This document shows positions 1 through 7,770 of a DNA stretch of 18,303 nucleotides, piece after piece (the first letter of the stretch is position 1; every line of letters begins with the position of its first letter). This DNA comes from Clostridiales bacterium. Lineage in GTDB: Bacteria > Bacillota > Clostridia > Peptostreptococcales > Anaerovoracaceae. The stretch spans positions 1-18,303 of the forward strand of contig WRFF01000012.1 of the NCBI GenBank assembly GCA_009778945.1, read 5' to 3'. Made by a program: the position numbers and the translations under genes. Under the pieces are notes generated by a model. That model ran no database searches, had not been told where the DNA came from, and saw only the letters and a list, made by a program, of their open reading frames with translations.

Positions 1-5
1 TCGCC

Positions 6-93
6 GTCAGGATCAGCCCTGACTTTCCGGCTAAAAAGCCGGAATAAGCGAAGCCGCTAAATAATGTGCCATCATTTTGCCATCAGAGGCAAA
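6..93. repeat. Cluster of four short inverted repeats downstream of guaA
   Basis: Four hairpin-capable inverted repeats follow one another: GTCAGG/CCTGAC (6-11 and 18-23), TTCCGGCT-AAAA-AGCCGGAA (25-44, eight perfect pairs), AGCG/CGCT (47-58) and TTTGCC/GGCAAA (76-93). The last is followed on the plus strand by a short TTTT, so it could be a weak terminator for a plus-strand gene outside the window that converges on guaA. None has a good T-tract on the minus strand, so a guaA terminator is not clear. No gene is supported in 1-144; short open frames run in from the left edge and stop by about position 60, too little to identify. Confidence 0.45.
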
Positions 94-144
94 TTTTATG
101 GCTTATAAGCGTTGAAGTTTCAATGGATTACTGTATTTTCCCGT

Positions 145-1878
145 CTACTCCCACTCTATCGTCCCTGGTGGTTTCGATGTGAGGTCGTAAAGCACGCGGT
201 TGACGCCGTCGACTTCATTGACGATGCGGTTCGCGATGCGCTCAAGGATGTCATAGGGCAGGCGGGCCCAGTCGCTCGTCATGCCGTCCACCGAGGTGAC
301 TGCGCGCACGCCCACTGCGTAGTCATAGGTGCGGGCGTCGCCCATGACGCCGACGCTGTGAATATTCGGCAGCACCGTGAAGTACTGCCAGACCGCGAGC
401 TCCTCGCGCGAGTTGTTGTATCCAGCCTTTTCGTTATCACTGCGGCCGTCCTGTTTATCATTAGCACGGCCATCCTCATTGTTCTCACTGCGTCCATCGC
501 TTTCGCTGTAAGAAGCGCTGTAATTCCGCTTCCCGGTTTTCGTAAACAGAGCCTCGTTATATGCGTCTATCTCCTCGCGCAGGATCGCGTCGGACTCGCG
601 GATGATCCCCAGCTTCTCCTCCGTAACCGTGCCGAGGCAGCGGATAGCCAGGCCCGGGCCCGGAAACGGCTGGCGCCATACGAGTTCGGGCGCAAGGCCG
701 AGCTCTTCACCGACAGCGCGCACCTCGTCTTTAAACAGAAGCCGCAACGGTTCGAGCAGATGCATTTTCATATCTTCGGGCAGACCGCCGACATTGTGAT
801 GTGATTTGATGACGGCCGCTCCGCCGCCGCCGCCGCCGCTCTCCACAACGTCCGGGTAGATCGTACCCTGCAGCAGGAAGTCGATGCCGCCCTCCGCCTC
901 GGAAAGCCGGCGCGCCTCTTCCTCAAAGACCGCGATGAATTCGCCGCCGATGATCTTGCGTTTCTGCTCCGGCTCCTCCACGCCCGCGAGTTTCGTCAGG
1001 AAACGCTCCGCCGCGTCCACGCGGCGGATCTTCAAATTCAGGCGCCGCCCGTAAACCTCCATCACCTGATCGGCCTCGTCTTTGCGCAACAGCCCGTGAT
1101 CGACAAAGAAACAGGTCAGATTGTCCCCGATAGCCCGATGCGTCAGCACCGCCGCCACCGACGAATCCACCCCGCCGGACAGCGCGCACAGAACCTTCCG
1201 ATCGCCAACCGTCCGCCGAATCTCCTCGACCTTTTCGCGCACAAATGACTCCATTGTCCAATCGCCCCGGCAACCGCAAACCTTGTACAGGAAATTCTCG
1301 AGCAGCTTTTGGCCGAACGGCGTATGCTGCACTTCCGGATGGAACTGCACTCCGTACAGGCCGCGCGCGGCATCTTCCATCGATCCCGTCGGGCAATGTT
1401 CCGTCGCCGACGTTACCGCGAACCCGTCCGGCGCCTGCTCGATATAGTCCGTATGGCTCATCCAGCACTGCTGCTCATCCCCGATGCCCTCGAATAATAA
1501 ACTTTGTGCGGCAACATTATGGTGCAGGTGAAGCGCGACGCGCCCGTATTCCTTGAAATCCGGCGAGACAACATGTCCGCCGAGCGCCTGCGCCATCAGC
1601 TGCGCGCCGTAACAGATGCCGAGGGTCGGAATGCCTGCCTCATAAAATTCCGGCGGGAGCGACGGCGCGTCTTCCGCATAGACGCTTGAAGGGCCGCCCG
1701 TAAAGACGATGCCCCTGGGCCGGATTCCGGCCACATCGCCGGCGCCGTTTTTGAGCCGCTCCATAACGCGGAAATACGGCACGACCTCCGCAAAGACATG
1801 TGCCTCTCGTACCCGGCGCGCAATAAGCTGGTTGTACTGGCCGCCGAAATCAACGACCCAAATCACTTCGTTTTTCAT
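145..1878 (-). CDS. guaA: GMP synthase (glutamine-hydrolysing), with a tandem-repeat insert
   Basis: Converts XMP, glutamine and ATP to GMP in the cytosol, the last step of de novo guanine nucleotide synthesis. The N-terminal class I glutamine amidotransferase domain (about 5-200) has the nucleophile Cys89 in GICYGAQ and His180/Glu182 in FHPEV. The ATP-pyrophosphatase loop SGGVDSS is at 234-240, and the C-terminal dimerisation domain ends in the usual KPPGTIEWE. The ATG is preceded by AAGGAC at suitable spacing. At 577 residues it is longer than the usual 510-525. The excess sits mainly at about 443-492, where homologues go almost directly from REEI to WQYFTVLP: here lie a linker and roughly four hydrophilic octapeptides starting DGRS, DGRA, DGRS and AGYN. 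A six-glycine run at 348-353 lies before KSHHNVGGLP. All catalytic motifs are intact, so it is probably active. It is a single gene; a structured leader lies upstream. Confidence 0.96.
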   Translation of the reverse strand: MKNEVIWVVDFGGQYNQLIARRVREAHVFAEVVPYFRVMERLKNGAGDVAGIRPRGIVFTGGPSSVYAEDAPSLPPEFYEAGIPTLGICYGAQLMAQALGGHVVSPDFKEYGRVALHLHHNVAAQSLLFEGIGDEQQCWMSHTDYIEQAPDGFAVTSATEHCPTGSMEDAARGLYGVQFHPEVQHTPFGQKLLENFLYKVCGCRGDWTMESFVREKVEEIRRTVGDRKVLCALSGGVDSSVAAVLTHRAIGDNLTCFFVDHGLLRKDEADQVMEVYGRRLNLKIRRVDAAERFLTKLAGVEEPEQKRKIIGGEFIAVFEEEARRLSEAEGGIDFLLQGTIYPDVVESGGGGGGAAVIKSHHNVGGLPEDMKMHLLEPLRLLFKDEVRAVGEELGLAPELVWRQPFPGPGLAIRCLGTVTEEKLGIIRESDAILREEIDAYNEALFTKTGKRNYSASYSESDGRSENNEDGRANDKQDGRSDNEKAGYNNSREELAVWQYFTVLPNIHSVGVMGDARTYDYAVGVRAVTSVDGMTSDWARLPYDILERIANRIVNEVDGVNRVLYDLTSKPPGTIEWE

Positions 1879-1950
1879 TTTCCGTCCTTCATCGTCTGTT
1901 TTCAGAATCCCATTGTGGCCCGCGTTCTAAAAATTAGAATAAATCCTAAG

Positions 1951-2157
1951 GATATTATATACGGAAACCGGCGCGTCCATTGGGGGGAATGGGGAAACGC
2001 GCCGGTATAAAGGTTAATCGCTGTCCGGTTCCCACCTGAGGGGAAATGAAATGGCAGGTCCGATCAGCGAAATAAGCTGTTATTTGCTTATGAAACAGTT
2101 AAAATAATTCCAGATCTTCATCCCGGGACGCTTGTCCATCACAGTCTTTCAAAATAT
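1951..2157 (-). promoter_or_regulatory. Structured leader upstream of guaA
   Basis: Between guaA and the upstream promoter-like repeat lie two strong inverted repeats. The first (2018-2070) is a three-part helix: 2018-2023 with 2065-2070, 2026-2028 with 2060-2062, and 2034-2038 with 2055-2059. The second (1967-2006) is a perfect 10-bp stem ACCGGCGCGT/ACGCGCCGGT enclosing a smaller CCATT/AATGG stem. In the guaA direction it is followed not by a T-run but by TATATAAT (about 1953-1960), which could be a -10 box of a guaA-proximal promoter. I do not recognise a purine riboswitch or another known class. Whether this is one RNA leader or a spacer with promoters cannot be settled from sequence alone. 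Confidence 0.4.
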
Positions 2158-2227
2158 CACTCCCAATATATAATATACAACTTGATTATACCAAAAAATA
2201 CAGAGTGAAAACATATTATTTTGAAAA
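2158..2227 (-). promoter_or_regulatory. Promoter-like module, copy A (guaA side)
   Basis: On the plus strand this contains an 18-bp block (2158-2175), a 13-bp block (2192-2204) and an 11-bp block (2217-2227). The same three blocks occur in the same order and at nearly the same spacing at 7601-7671, upstream of the giant surface-protein gene. Read on the minus strand, the TTTTTG end of the middle block lies 16 nt before TATTAT, a spacing typical of -35 and -10 boxes, with an AT-rich block further upstream. It points toward guaA. GGGAG at 2160-2164 could alternatively be a ribosome binding site for a tiny TTG-started frame (2099-2152). Confidence 0.45.
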
Positions 2228-2261
2228 TTAACTAAATATTAAATTTTAAATTTTATTAAAT

Positions 2262-2331
2262 TTGACCGAAGCCTGCGCGGCTGTTTGTGTCGGTTTCCAT
2301 GAGAGAGGGGAAACTGGCAGGCCTCGGTCAA
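2262..2331 (-). terminator. Long hairpin after the giant surface-protein gene
   Basis: Arms of 15 nt (2262-2276 and 2317-2331) pair with one mismatch. Inside the 40-nt loop is a second 6-bp stem, GTTTCC/GGAAAC (2293-2298 and 2309-2314). The structure begins 13 bp past the stop codon of the minus-strand gene and is followed on that strand by an A/T-rich run with short T stretches. This fits a Rho-independent terminator, though the T-tract is not continuous. Confidence 0.6.
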
Positions 2332-2343
2332 TGAGAGAAATCG

Positions 2344-5300
2344 TTATTTGCTGTAAACCTCCTTATCGTTGTCCCAGTCGTCGGCGTCACGTTTGCGCAC
2401 ATTGTACAGCGCAGTCAGCACAAGACAGACGACAAACAGAATTGCAATAATAACCGTATGGCTATTAATCCAGACCATATTGTTGAGCGGCCAGTCGAGG
2501 ACCAGCCAGACAACGAATGTCGCAATCCCGATGATTGCCGCAAGCAGACGCGGGATACGCCCTCGTTTCGCGCGTTCGCTTAGTTCAGCTTCCGCATCGT
2601 CTGTCAGCAGGCCGTAACCCTCCAGCTCGTCGCGTTCCGCGTTATAACGGCGCTTGCGCATCGGCATGAAGACCAGGAGGAGCAGCGCAATCAGCACGCC
2701 GGCTACCGACAGCATCAGTGAAAAGAGCGACCATTCATTCCCGGGCGTAAACGGCGGGACGGTTGGGCTGATCGTCGTCGGTTCCGGTATCGGCGCCGCC
2801 TGAGGCGTGGGCACCGGGGCGATTGGCGTGACAGTTGTCGTCGTAGCGGGAACTACCGGCGTTGTTGCCGTCGGCGTTGTAGTCGTCGGCGTTGGCGTCA
2901 CCGGAGATACCGGCGGCGGCGGCGTAGGCGGACCGGCCCAATAGGGGATCCATTTCGCCGTTACCGTCAGATCGCTTATGATCCTGCCAAACCCCTTGTC
3001 CCAGCCGGTGAACACATAGCCCGATCTTGTGGGGTTGTTTGGCGCGGTCGCCGCGCCGCCATCCTTTACCCGCTCTGTCTTCAGCGTGTGCCCAATACCG
3101 TCCACAAAAGTTACGGTCCATTGCTTTGTCGTTATCGCAAGTTTGAAATGCGCTGTTTCGGTTACGTTGTTCGCCGGCATCGTAAAGGTCGCGTTTGAAG
3201 CGTTGCCAAGCGTAACGCTGCCACTGGCGTCCGCGTTTATTTCCCAGGAATCGAAAGTGTAGCCGTTTTCCGGCACAGCTGTCAGCTGCACAGTGTCGCC
3301 TGCCGCCGCCAATGTTTCGTTCGCGGAAGCAGAGCCGTGGCCGTCGTTGTTCACCGTAACTTTGTAGACTCTCCCACCGAGGGCATAGTTGATATCATAG
3401 TTGGAAAAAGCTGTCCCGAGAGTCGTGGACAGGCTGGTTGCCGACGGATCAATAAGATTTTCAGATGTCCATATCCAATCCGCTGCATCCGGCTTAACCA
3501 TGTACTGCGCGGTGTTCCCGCTGAATGAGACGGTTTGACCGGAAGTTACGGACAGTCTTGTATCGCTATAGCTGCTTGTGTCTACCGTGTATATGCCGCC
3601 GCCGTCCAGACCCGCCGTATTGTCCGAGATCGTTCCGGCCATGGCGAAGGCGCCGTAGCCATTATATACGCCGCCGCCGGAACTGCTGGTAGCCGTATTG
3701 CCGGTGATAGCGGCATCTTTGTCACTCATTGTGAACGTTCCAAAAAGATTGTATACGCCGCCGCCGCCGATAACCGCGCCGGTACCGTCGGCATATCCGG
3801 TAGCCGTATTCCCGGTAATAGCGGATTGGTCATTCATCGTGAATGTATCCCAATTATATACACCGCCGCCTTGGCTGGCTTTATTGCCGGTGATGACGGC
3901 TTTGCCGTTCATTGCGAACGTCCCATAGGTTTGGTTCCATACGCCGCCTCCTCCGCTATAGGGGGAAGAGGCAGTATTGCCGGAGATGACGGCTTCGTCG
4001 TTCATCGTAAACACCGAACTCTTAGAATTGTTGTAACCGCGGTAGCTGTTTCCCACGCCCCCGCCGCTGTTGGCCGTATTGCCTATGATGGCGGCATTGC
4101 CGTTCATCGTAACTATCCCATCGTTGCATACGCCGCCGCCGGCATTCACAGCAGTATTGTCCAAAATCTTCCCGAACAGAATGCAGGTTCCCGCGTTATA
4201 TACACCGCCGCCGCCGCCCTGGCCGCATTTAGACGTATTGTTGGAAATGGTTCCATCTGCATACATCGTAAACGTCGCCCGGTTATATACGCCGCCGCCG
4301 CCGCCCGCAACAGTCCCGCCGTATGACCTGACGGCTTCGTTATTGTAGGAGATGGTTCCGCTGTTCATCGTAAATGTTCCGTTGTTAAAGACACCGCCGC
4401 CGCCCATGCCGTATTGGTTGAGAACAGCCGTACAGGTAACCGTATTGTGGGAGATATCGGCTGTGTCGTTCATCGTGAATGTTCCGTTGTTGAGGACGCC
4501 GCCGCCGCCGGAATTGCCGGTCGACGTGTTGCCTGAAATACCGGCGTTGCTGTTCATCGTGAACGCTCCGCTGTTCCATACGCCGCCGCCGTTGCCGGCA
4601 GCCGTATTGTCCGAAACCGCCGCGTTGCCGTTCATTGTGAACGTCCCGGTATTGTATACGCCGCCACCGTTGCCGTTCACAGCCGAATTTCCCGAAAGGG
4701 TTCCGTCCGCCATCGTAACAGTATCGGTATTGTATACGCCGCCGCCGCCTGTAGCCGTATTGTCGGTGATAATCGCGTTATTCAACATGAGAGTGGCAGG
4801 GGCGTCGGCTGTTACAGACAATTTGGAGGTATTGTAGATCCCGCCGCCGTCCGCCGCTTCGTTACCAGAAACTGTTCCGCTGTTTATGGTGAAAAAAGCT
4901 TGTTTAATCAATGACGGCCAATATGCGGGGGGCAAATTAGAGCCGTCAAGGTTATAAGTCACATTATATATGCCGCCGCCGCCCGCAGTTGTGGTGTTAT
5001 CGGAGATGGACCCGTCGTTCATGACGATAGTCCCTCCGAGATTGAATATGCCGCCGCCGCCATATCCCGGATCGGCGCCTGCAGCGTTGGCCGTATTCTC
5101 CGAAACTGTCCCGCCTTCTATCGTAACATAGCCCATGGAATTATATATGCCGCCGCCGCTCCCATCGGCTGTATTTTTTAAAACAGTTCCGCTTGCGGTG
5201 AGATTTCCCGTATTGTACACTCCGCCGCCGCTGCTGTCGGCGGTATTGTCCGAAACCGCCGCAGTGTCGTCCATTGTGAAAGTCCCGGCGTTGTATACGC

Positions 5301-7566
5301 CGCCGCCGTTTGTAGCCGTGTTGCCGGAAATACCGGAATTGCCATTCATCGTGAACGCTCCGCTGTTCCATACGCCGCCGCCGTCGCCGGTAGCCGTATT
5401 GCCTGAAATCGTCCCGGTAAAGGTGCAGATCCCTGAATAGTTATACATGCCGCCGCCGTTGGTAGCCGTATTATTGGTGATGGTTCCGGCTATAGTGCAA
5501 GTTGTCCCTGACACATTATATACACCGCCGCCGTTATTTGGCGCCGTATTGCCGGTGATGGCAGTGCCGTCATTCATGGTAAAAGCGCCATAGGAATTGT
5601 ACACGCCGCCGCCGTCGCCATAACCGGAAGTTGCTGTATTCGCCGTATTGTCGGTAATACTTCCGGTATTCAGGGCGAGGGTGCCATAAGAATTGTACAC
5701 GCCGCCGCCATAGCCATAGCTGTTATCGACCGTAGTTACTGCATTTTTGGAAATTTCTCCATTATTTATTATAAAAGTGCCGTAAGAATTGTACACGCCG
5801 CCGCCATAACCGACGGTGCTGTTTGCGGTCGTATCTACTGTATTGCCGGAAACCGTTCCGCCGCCTAACGTGAATGTGCCCGTATTGTAGATGCCGCCGC
5901 CATAGCTTGAGAGTAAGGAAAGGTTGTGGGGCGGAGCCTTCGCCGTATTTCCCGTAATCGTTCCGGTCTGCATGGTGAAGGTGCTTGTATTGTACACGCC
6001 GCCGCCGTTGGAAGCTGTATTGCCGGAGATGGTCCCGTCGTTCATGGTAAACGTGTTTGACGCGTTATATACGCCGCCGCCGCTGGAAGCCGTATTGCCG
6101 GAGATGACGCCGCCGTTCATGACCGCGTTCGACGCGTTATATACACCGCCGCCGGTACCGGAAGCCGTGTTGCCGGAAATCGTCCCGGTTATTGTGACGG
6201 TACCCCCCTGATTATATACACCGCCGCCGCCCGCGGTGCCAGCCGTATTGTTGGAAACTGTCCCGGCTATCGTGACAGTACCCCCTTGATTATATACGCC
6301 GCCGCCGCCGGTATAACCGATCGTCGTATTGCCGGTGATGGTTCCGCCTTCCATGTTGAAAGTAGCGGTAGTTCCGCTGACGCAAACGCTGTTGCATACG
6401 CCGGCGCCGCCGGTGCCGCTGTTCCCGGAAATTTCTCCGCCTTTCATAGTGAACACAGCGGAAACCATTCCGACATTATCCGAACTGTTGAATACGCCTC
6501 CGCCGCAGTAACTGCCACCGGAAGCCTTGTTGCCGGAAATCGTCCCGGCGTTCATGGTGAACGTACCTCCGATGTTTGCTACGCCGCCACCGGCAGTATT
6601 TTGACTTGTCGCAGTATTGCCGGTAATCGTTCCGTCGTTCATCGTGAATGTGGCGCCATGCCAATTCTGCACACCGCCGCCGGTCCTGCCGCCGAGAGGG
6701 CCGGTTACCGTTAGGGTGTTGCCGGAAATGGTTCCATCGTTCATGATAAATGTTCCATAGTTGAACACACCGGCACCGCCGTTGAATCCATTGCTGCTTC
6801 CGTTGGTAAAGGCGCTTGTATTTCCAGAGATCTCTCCGCTGTTCATCGTGAATGTTCCGCCTTGGTATACATATACGCCGGCGCCGCTGGTGGTTGAAGA
6901 GTTTCCCTTGATAACGGCCCCATCTTCCATGATAAGGCTGCCGCCGGAGCCGGTTGGATTCACGGCAACGCCGCTGCCTGCCAGGCCTGTGTCATGCGTG
7001 ATTGTGATATCCTGCAGAGTAAGCGTACCGGTGACCGATATGGTGGCCCAAGTCCCTGAAGCAGACAGCGTCCCGCCAGTCGGTGCGCCGGCCAGCGTGA
7101 TGTCCGTATTCGCGGGGATTGACAGGGAAGTGGTATGGATGGCGCCGTCGACATAAATGATTTTGCTCGTACCGTCTGTCGGTGCATTCCCAACCTCCAT
7201 ATGCAAATCCAAATCATTGCTTACCGTTACGATTACCGGAGCGGCTGCCGCCAGAGGCGTCACAACCGATCCCGCCGCAGGTGCAATGCCGGCTGGCGCC
7301 GCCGGGGAAGTTTCAGCTGAATCCGCTTGCGATGATGTCCCGTCCGGATCCGTCTGTGATGTCGTATCGGCCGGGTCTGCTTGAGACGTACCATCCGTTT
7401 GTTCCGTCTGAGGCGGTGCTGCCGGATCCGAAGCAGTCGTACCGTCCGTTTGTTCCGTCTGAGGCGGTGCCGCCGGATCGTCCGCAAAAACAGGCGCCAC
7501 AGCCGCGGCAATTAAAACCGCTGCTAGCAACGCTACGCCAAATATCCGTATTTTTCTAATGTTCAT
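2344..7566 (-). CDS. Giant secreted beta-helix repeat surface protein with C-terminal membrane anchor
   Basis: Probable cell-surface adhesin of 1740 residues. A signal peptide (about 1-28, cleavage after APVFA) is followed by an Asp/Pro/Thr/Gln-rich segment with two near-identical 17-residue repeats (about 30-63) and an N-terminal cap (about 112-215). About 38 repeats of 24-45 residues fill about 228-1355, with consensus GGGVYN-x-GTFTMN-x-GTISGNTA. This spacing matches parallel beta-helix (pectate-lyase-like) proteins and resembles the chlamydial Pmp GGA(I/L)/FxxN repeats. Then come an InlB-like divergent beta-repeat (about 1385-1455), a Listeria-Bacteroides (Flg_new) repeat ending in GYVFTGWDK..TAKW (about 1460-1520), a Pro/Thr-rich stalk (about 1525-1610) and three hydrophobic segments (about 1613-1635, 1675-1693, 1704-1722) with charged loops. 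No LPxTG motif and no autotransporter barrel are seen, so anchoring by membrane helices is inferred. GTGGGAG lies 7 nt before the ATG. The ligand is unknown. Confidence 0.88.
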   Translation of the reverse strand: MNIRKIRIFGVALLAAVLIAAAVAPVFADDPAAPPQTEQTDGTTASDPAAPPQTEQTDGTSQADPADTTSQTDPDGTSSQADSAETSPAAPAGIAPAAGSVVTPLAAAAPVIVTVSNDLDLHMEVGNAPTDGTSKIIYVDGAIHTTSLSIPANTDITLAGAPTGGTLSASGTWATISVTGTLTLQDITITHDTGLAGSGVAVNPTGSGGSLIMEDGAVIKGNSSTTSGAGVYVYQGGTFTMNSGEISGNTSAFTNGSSNGFNGGAGVFNYGTFIMNDGTISGNTLTVTGPLGGRTGGGVQNWHGATFTMNDGTITGNTATSQNTAGGGVANIGGTFTMNAGTISGNKASGGSYCGGGVFNSSDNVGMVSAVFTMKGGEISGNSGTGGAGVCNSVCVSGTTATFNMEGGTITGNTTIGYTGGGGVYNQGGTVTIAGTVSNNTAGTAGGGGVYNQGGTVTITGTISGNTASGTGGGVYNASNAVMNGGVISGNTASSGGGVYNASNTFTMNDGTISGNTASNGGGVYNTSTFTMQTGTITGNTAKAPPHNLSLLSSYGGGIYNTGTFTLGGGTVSGNTVDTTANSTVGYGGGVYNSYGTFIINNGEISKNAVTTVDNSYGYGGGVYNSYGTLALNTGSITDNTANTATSGYGDGGGVYNSYGAFTMNDGTAITGNTAPNNGGGVYNVSGTTCTIAGTITNNTATNGGGMYNYSGICTFTGTISGNTATGDGGGVWNSGAFTMNGNSGISGNTATNGGGVYNAGTFTMDDTAAVSDNTADSSGGGVYNTGNLTASGTVLKNTADGSGGGIYNSMGYVTIEGGTVSENTANAAGADPGYGGGGIFNLGGTIVMNDGSISDNTTTAGGGGIYNVTYNLDGSNLPPAYWPSLIKQAFFTINSGTVSGNEAADGGGIYNTSKLSVTADAPATLMLNNAIITDNTATGGGGVYNTDTVTMADGTLSGNSAVNGNGGGVYNTGTFTMNGNAAVSDNTAAGNGGGVWNSGAFTMNSNAGISGNTSTGNSGGGGVLNNGTFTMNDTADISHNTVTCTAVLNQYGMGGGGVFNNGTFTMNSGTISYNNEAVRSYGGTVAGGGGGVYNRATFTMYADGTISNNTSKCGQGGGGGVYNAGTCILFGKILDNTAVNAGGGVCNDGIVTMNGNAAIIGNTANSGGGVGNSYRGYNNSKSSVFTMNDEAVISGNTASSPYSGGGGVWNQTYGTFAMNGKAVITGNKASQGGGVYNWDTFTMNDQSAITGNTATGYADGTGAVIGGGGVYNLFGTFTMSDKDAAITGNTATSSSGGGVYNGYGAFAMAGTISDNTAGLDGGGIYTVDTSSYSDTRLSVTSGQTVSFSGNTAQYMVKPDAADWIWTSENLIDPSATSLSTTLGTAFSNYDINYALGGRVYKVTVNNDGHGSASANETLAAAGDTVQLTAVPENGYTFDSWEINADASGSVTLGNASNATFTMPANNVTETAHFKLAITTKQWTVTFVDGIGHTLKTERVKDGGAATAPNNPTRSGYVFTGWDKGFGRIISDLTVTAKWIPYWAGPPTPPPPVSPVTPTPTTTTPTATTPVVPATTTTVTPIAPVPTPQAAPIPEPTTISPTVPPFTPGNEWSLFSLMLSVAGVLIALLLLVFMPMRKRRYNAERDELEGYGLLTDDAEAELSERAKRGRIPRLLAAIIGIATFVVWLVLDWPLNNMVWINSHTVIIAILFVVCLVLTALYNVRKRDADDWDNDKEVYSK
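7390..7482 (-). repeat. 51-bp direct repeat encoding the N-terminal 17-residue units
   Basis: Two nearly identical 51-bp copies in tandem encode units beginning DPAAPPQTEQTDGT just after the predicted signal peptide. They differ at only a few bases, which suggests recent duplication. Copy number in such segments often varies among strains. Confidence 0.7.
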
Positions 7567-7600
7567 CGATTTGCTCCCACTCTCTTATTTTTCCCTACGC

Positions 7601-7671
7601 CACTCCCAATATATAATAATTATACCCGAATATGCTCAAAAAGTACAGATTTATTTTTTTTATTTTGAAAA
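7601..7671 (-). promoter_or_regulatory. Promoter-like module, copy B (surface-protein gene)
   Basis: This is the second copy of the three-block module described at 2158-2227: an identical 18-bp block (7601-7618), a 13-bp block with one mismatch (7637-7649) and an identical 11-bp block (7661-7671). On the minus strand TTTTTG and TATTAT are 18 nt apart, about 40-60 nt before the ATG at 7566, so it plausibly drives the giant surface-protein gene. The rest of the gap between that gene and the sirtuin (7672-7770) is AT-rich, with no gene and no strong terminator that I can see. Confidence 0.5.
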
Positions 7672-7770
7672 CTTAAGTTGATTTTATTATTTGCTCTGAA
7701 GTATATATACCCCCCAAGCACGAACTTAAACATCTCTTTTGAATAAAAAGATCAGCCCCTCTTTAAACTT

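Noticed and set aside
6..58. c-di-AMP or c-di-GMP riboswitch remnant at the left edge
   Set aside because: Only generic hairpins are present; the conserved core bases of these classes are missing, and the window cuts the region.
112..804. 230-codon plus-strand frame opposite the 3' half of guaA
   Set aside because: Antisense to a conserved gene; no ribosome binding site and no family resemblance.
1879..2157. Known purine, PRPP or ppGpp riboswitch upstream of guaA
   Set aside because: I could not find the conserved core sequences of these classes on either strand, although other helices are present.
3535..6714. Long plus-strand open frames opposite the repeat protein, rich in LYTPPPP
   Set aside because: They are the complement of the repeated GGGVYN coding units. 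They have no convincing ribosome binding sites or family resemblance, and the minus-strand frame is continuous with a signal peptide and domains.
2344..7566. CRISPR array or tandem non-coding satellite reading of the repeat region
   Set aside because: Repeats are in frame, degenerate and of variable length (24-45 codons), without identical direct repeats and unique spacers of constant size.
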